Assembly (NCBI RefSeq): GCF_030687715.1
Contig: NZ_CP117445.1
Coordinates: forward strand, 4,577,501 to 4,641,500
Reading direction: 5' to 3'
From: Pseudomonas sp. FP2196
Lineage (GTDB): Bacteria > Pseudomonadota > Gammaproteobacteria > Pseudomonadales > Pseudomonadaceae
DNA length: 64,000 nucleotides
Positions 61,331 to 64,000 of the stretch are shown in pieces (the stretch's first letter is position 1; every line of letters begins with the position of its first letter). Made by a program: the position numbers and the translations under genes. Below the pieces are notes generated by a model. The model saw nothing but the letters and a program-made list of their open reading frames with translations. It was not told the origin of the DNA and made no database searches.

Positions 61331-61356
61331 AAAGCCCTAATTTTATTAGGGCTTTT
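61331..61356 (+). terminator. Intrinsic terminator
   Basis: AAAGCCCTAAT-ttt-ATTAGGGCTTTT after the WYL-like gene. Confidence 0.88.
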
Positions 61357-61480
61357 CAATTCCATAACAAATGATTTCCTTCCTACATCACGGCTCTAAA
61401 TCTCCTACAGCACTCACAGCTGCTTCCACATTGAAGCCTGCCACAAGCACCTCTAAGCTTTGTCGCAGGTGCCTAAGAAA

Positions 61481-61577
61481 CGCCCAACGTAGAAAGCATG
61501 GTCAGCTCACAGACACATTCGTCGTCGGTGGTGATTGCCTGCTCGTTGGGATTTCTTAAGTCCACTCTACGTTGGGG
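61481..61577. repeat. Inverted repeat around a 70-bp leader
   Basis: CCCAACGTAGA (from about 61,481) and TCTACGTTGGGG (to about 61,577) face each other upstream of the Bro-N gene; a partial third copy AACGTAGAGG holds its SD. Possibly an autoregulatory site or RNA structure. Confidence 0.5.
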
Positions 61578-61614
61578 CCAGGCTCTCCAAAATCTAAACG
61601 TAGAGGTCATGGAT

Positions 61615-62148
61615 ATGCCCGATCCTTTTTCTGTAACAGTGTTCTCTCGCCACAACCTCGCTCTTCATGCGCTTCTACTCGAAAGCCAACCATGGTTCTG
61701 CGCCCGCGATATCGGCCGTTTGATGGGTATCCATCTGAGCGAGCGCATGGTCAACAAACTGGACAAGGATCAGCGTCGCGTTTTGTGGATTGAGTATTTC
61801 CGGCAACCCGAAAAACAACTGATGCTCAGCGAGTCCGGTGTGTACGCGCTATTGGTGTATCACTACGTGCCCGGGAATCGATTGTTGCGTGAGTGGTTGA
61901 CTCATCAGGTGGTGCCAGCCCTGCGTGATGCGGAACACTCGGGACATTCAGATCGGCCAATTTTGAGTTTGTTGGATTGGCCAGAGATGTCGTTGAGTCT
62001 GCTGCATTGGCAGGATGAAGGCTGGATTCGGCTGCGGGATATGCCATACCTGTTGAACGATCAGACTCAACGCAGGACTGCGGTTGTGAAGCCTTGGTGG
62101 CGGAGGGTTATGCAAGTGTTTCAGTCTTTGAGGCATTCGATGAGTTAG
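61615..62148 (+). CDS. Bro-N domain antirepressor-like protein
   Basis: 177 residues from ATG 61615, where GAGG lies eight bases upstream; ATG 61609 is too close and the long frame from 61498 has no SD. Residues 5-95 are Bro-N: FSVTVFSRHNLALHALLL, PWFCARDIGRLMGIHL, RQPEKQLMLSESGVYALLVY, LREWLTHQVVPALR. The C-terminal half is Trp-rich and unassigned. Bro-N proteins are phage antirepressors or DNA binders; here no other phage gene is visible. Confidence 0.8.
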   Translation: MPDPFSVTVFSRHNLALHALLLESQPWFCARDIGRLMGIHLSERMVNKLDKDQRRVLWIEYFRQPEKQLMLSESGVYALLVYHYVPGNRLLREWLTHQVVPALRDAEHSGHSDRPILSLLDWPEMSLSLLHWQDEGWIRLRDMPYLLNDQTQRRTAVVKPWWRRVMQVFQSLRHSMS

Positions 62149-62233
62149 AGATGAGCTTGTAGGATTACGCGAGATCATTCGCTATTTTCAGTAGGAATTT
62201 TCGTAGACAACTGTCATGGCCAATCAGTATCGT

Positions 62234-62254
62234 CCGAGGGTTCTCAACCCTCGG
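62234..62254 (+). promoter_or_regulatory. Perfect hairpin before the KAP gene
   Basis: CCGAGGGTT-ctc-AACCCTCGG, ending seven bases before the ATG at 62262. The only SD-like bases (GAGGG) are in its 5' arm, so the stem may hide the ribosome site. Confidence 0.55.
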
Positions 62255-62261
62255 CGATTGT

Positions 62262-64000
62262 ATGGAAACGGAAAAAAGCAACAGCGATTGGAGTGATCTG
62301 GAAATCGAGGCAGCAGTTGATGCCTACCTCAGTATGTTGTCGCGCGAACAGAGTGGCCAAAAAGTCATTAAGACTGAAGAGAACCGTATCCTCCGCGATG
62401 GCGCGTTGGCCGAACGCACCAAAGGATCAGTTGAATTCCGAATGCAGAACATCTCTACAGTTCTTGATGAGATGGGTCTGCCACGAATCGATGGCTATAA
62501 ACCAGCCAAGAACGTTGGTACGAATGTTAAGAACAAGATTAGAGCGATACTGGATAAAAAAAACCTAGTTAATCTGGACACTTTTACCGAACACAAAAAC
62601 GGCAAATGCGCCTGGGTATTCCAATATATTCCAGGTAGCTCATTTGAACGTAGGTGGCTTTCCTCACCAGAGCGCAATCAAACGATTCCTTGGGAAGTTT
62701 CACGCTTTCAAGATTTAGTGCGAGAGGGCGATCTCGTATTTTTTTGGCAAGCCGATAAAAACGGTGGACTCCGTGGCTGGGGAGAAATCGAAAGTGGTGA
62801 AGTGTTTGCAGTCGGAGATCGTAATAATGTTGGAAACTATCGAATCGGGGTTCGAGAGAGTTGCTGGCTAGATCCACTGATCCCGAGAAATGAAATTCTT
62901 TCCTCCGGGATAATAAATAGAAGAGGAGACATACTTAACGGAGAGCCAACGTCTCCGCTAACTCCTGATGAAGCATCAAAATTTTCAACTTTTCTCCCCA
63001 CGCCCGAAAGACCAAATACTAAAAAATTAATAACACACACCCAACGGTTAAAAAACTTAAAAAACGCACCAGCAACAACCGACTTCACCACAAACAACAA
63101 CAAAGTAAAGCAAGTTCAAAATGAAGAAGCCCTTGAAGTTTTATTTCATAGTGATGACCCCTGGGCAATAGGATTAGAAGACAAAATCGGCGTATTAGAC
63201 GAAGCCAAAGCAATGGCCGCACTTGCTATTCGTTCAGAAGAACCCCCACTAGCTATAGGTATCTTAGGAAACTGGGGCACAGGCAAGTCTTTTTTTATGC
63301 GCTTAATTTACCAACAAATTGAAAAGCAATCTGCTGACACCGTACTTATACGCTTCAACGCTTGGCACTTTGTAGAAAACAATCTCTGGGCAAGCCTTGT
63401 CGACCACATATTCACAGAACTGGATCAGTGGGTGCGCAAAAAAGAAACAGCAGAAAAAAGAAAATACTCATCAGAACAACTATTTGAAAACCTCTCAACA
63501 GCACAAGAATTGGCGCTGGAAGCGGCCGAAGAACTAGTAAACTGCCGCAAAGCACAAGCTGTCGCCACTGAACGTTTGGCGAAGGCAGAACAAAACACTA
63601 AATTATTCTGGCATGCTGTAGCTCAAACACTAAAAAGCAAAGTAACCTGGAAAAAGATTCAGGCAGCGGCTGACTCCTTAGGCCTAGGGGAGCTTTTTAA
63701 TAATACGGAAAAATTAAAAGAGACAATTGACGGGCTGAACACTCAAACAGCCCGTACCAAAGCAATTAAAGAAGGCTTGCTCCAGCGCCTTGGCAGCTTG
63801 CCTGTTATTATATGTGGCTTGGCTATAATTTTGATTGCGCCTCCAGCAGTCTCAAAAATCTACATACTGCTCAGCAATATTTTTCAAACCGAAATGCAGT
63901 CTATCACCAAAGAGCTACTAACACTTAGCGCACCAATTCTTGGCATCACATCGGGAATTGCATGGTTAACTAACCGTGTTCGGAATGCTATTAATGAGAT
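62262..64000 (+). CDS. McrA-N-like / EVE-like / KAP P-loop NTPase fusion, 3' end cut
   Basis: 579 codons from ATG 62262 run open to the window edge. Residues 10-85 (SDLEIEAAVDAYLSML; RTKGSVEFRMQNISTVLDEM) resemble the head found before HNH/McrA-type restriction enzymes. Residues 127-220 look like an EVE domain (REGDLVFFWQADKNGGLRGW), a fold that binds modified bases. Residues 298 on are KAP: DDPWAIGLEDKIG, Walker A GNWGTGKS (336-343), RFNAWHFVENNLWASLV, a coiled-coil insert and two membrane spans near 512-535 and 553-570, as usual for KAP NTPases. Walker B is not yet reached. Low-GC against the core; probably acquired. A defence role is inferred. Confidence 0.8.
   Translation, partial: METEKSNSDWSDLEIEAAVDAYLSMLSREQSGQKVIKTEENRILRDGALAERTKGSVEFRMQNISTVLDEMGLPRIDGYKPAKNVGTNVKNKIRAILDKKNLVNLDTFTEHKNGKCAWVFQYIPGSSFERRWLSSPERNQTIPWEVSRFQDLVREGDLVFFWQADKNGGLRGWGEIESGEVFAVGDRNNVGNYRIGVRESCWLDPLIPRNEILSSGIINRRGDILNGEPTSPLTPDEASKFSTFLPTPERPNTKKLITHTQRLKNLKNAPATTDFTTNNNKVKQVQNEEALEVLFHSDDPWAIGLEDKIGVLDEAKAMAALAIRSEEPPLAIGILGNWGTGKSFFMRLIYQQIEKQSADTVLIRFNAWHFVENNLWASLVDHIFTELDQWVRKKETAEKRKYSSEQLFENLSTAQELALEAAEELVNCRKAQAVATERLAKAEQNTKLFWHAVAQTLKSKVTWKKIQAAADSLGLGELFNNTEKLKETIDGLNTQTARTKAIKEGLLQRLGSLPVIICGLAIILIAPPAVSKIYILLSNIFQTEMQSITKELLTLSAPILGITSGIAWLTNRVRNAINE

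Overview
The window reads as a chromosome segment from a Pseudomonas of the P. fluorescens group. The evidence is the gene order acs - aotJQMOP - argR - aruC-F-G-D-B - astE - FMN riboswitch/ribH - ltaE - alaS - lysC - csrA/rsmA, which as I remember it closely follows PA0887-PA0905 of P. aeruginosa PAO1. AmrZ, MvaT-type H-NS proteins and many REP/REPIN hairpins (GTGGGAGCGAGC... and GTAGGAGTGAGC... types) also fit.

Layout. (1) About 1-22,320 is an accessory island. It holds small orphan genes, an MvaT-like silencer, a wreck of another MvaT-like gene, a divergent SOS pair (SRAP gene versus umuDC) sharing a LexA box, a zinc-hook SMC-like ATPase, two candidate HEPN proteins, a PIN-like protein and a lipase-like lipoprotein. 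Its inner edge is marked by a tRNA-Arg(CCT) whose 3' third is degenerate (22,240-22,313). A second, intact tRNA-Arg(CCT) lies 150 bp further in. No integrase is visible. (2) 22,320-60,600 is mostly core: a sigma-54-preceded small gene, phnN, amrZ, mgtE, three tandem tRNA-Arg(ACG) and a tRNA-Ser(GCT), csrA, lysC (with a likely nested beta-subunit start), alaS, ltaE, ribH2, the arginine succinyltransferase (AST) pathway, the arginine/ornithine ABC transporter with its regulator ArgR, acs and nrdB. A 7.8-kb gene for a giant leucine-rich-repeat, toxin-like protein sits between aruC and argR. (3) From about 60,800 a second accessory stretch begins: a WYL-like small protein, a Bro-N antirepressor-like protein and the 5' part of a large KAP-type P-loop NTPase with a McrA-N-like head and an EVE-like domain. 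This last is the best candidate for an undescribed defence system.

How the core genes fit together: AotJQMP imports arginine/ornithine. AruFG, AruB, AruC, AruD and AstE degrade arginine through succinylated intermediates to glutamate and succinate. ArgR, encoded at the end of the transporter operon, probably controls both operons through TGTCGC-N8-AA sites seen upstream of aruC and aotJ. AcsA feeds acetate into acetyl-CoA. Start codons were chosen from Shine-Dalgarno (SD) spacing and family length, so several proteins are shorter than the longest open frame. No CRISPR array, insertion sequence, rRNA or replication origin was seen.
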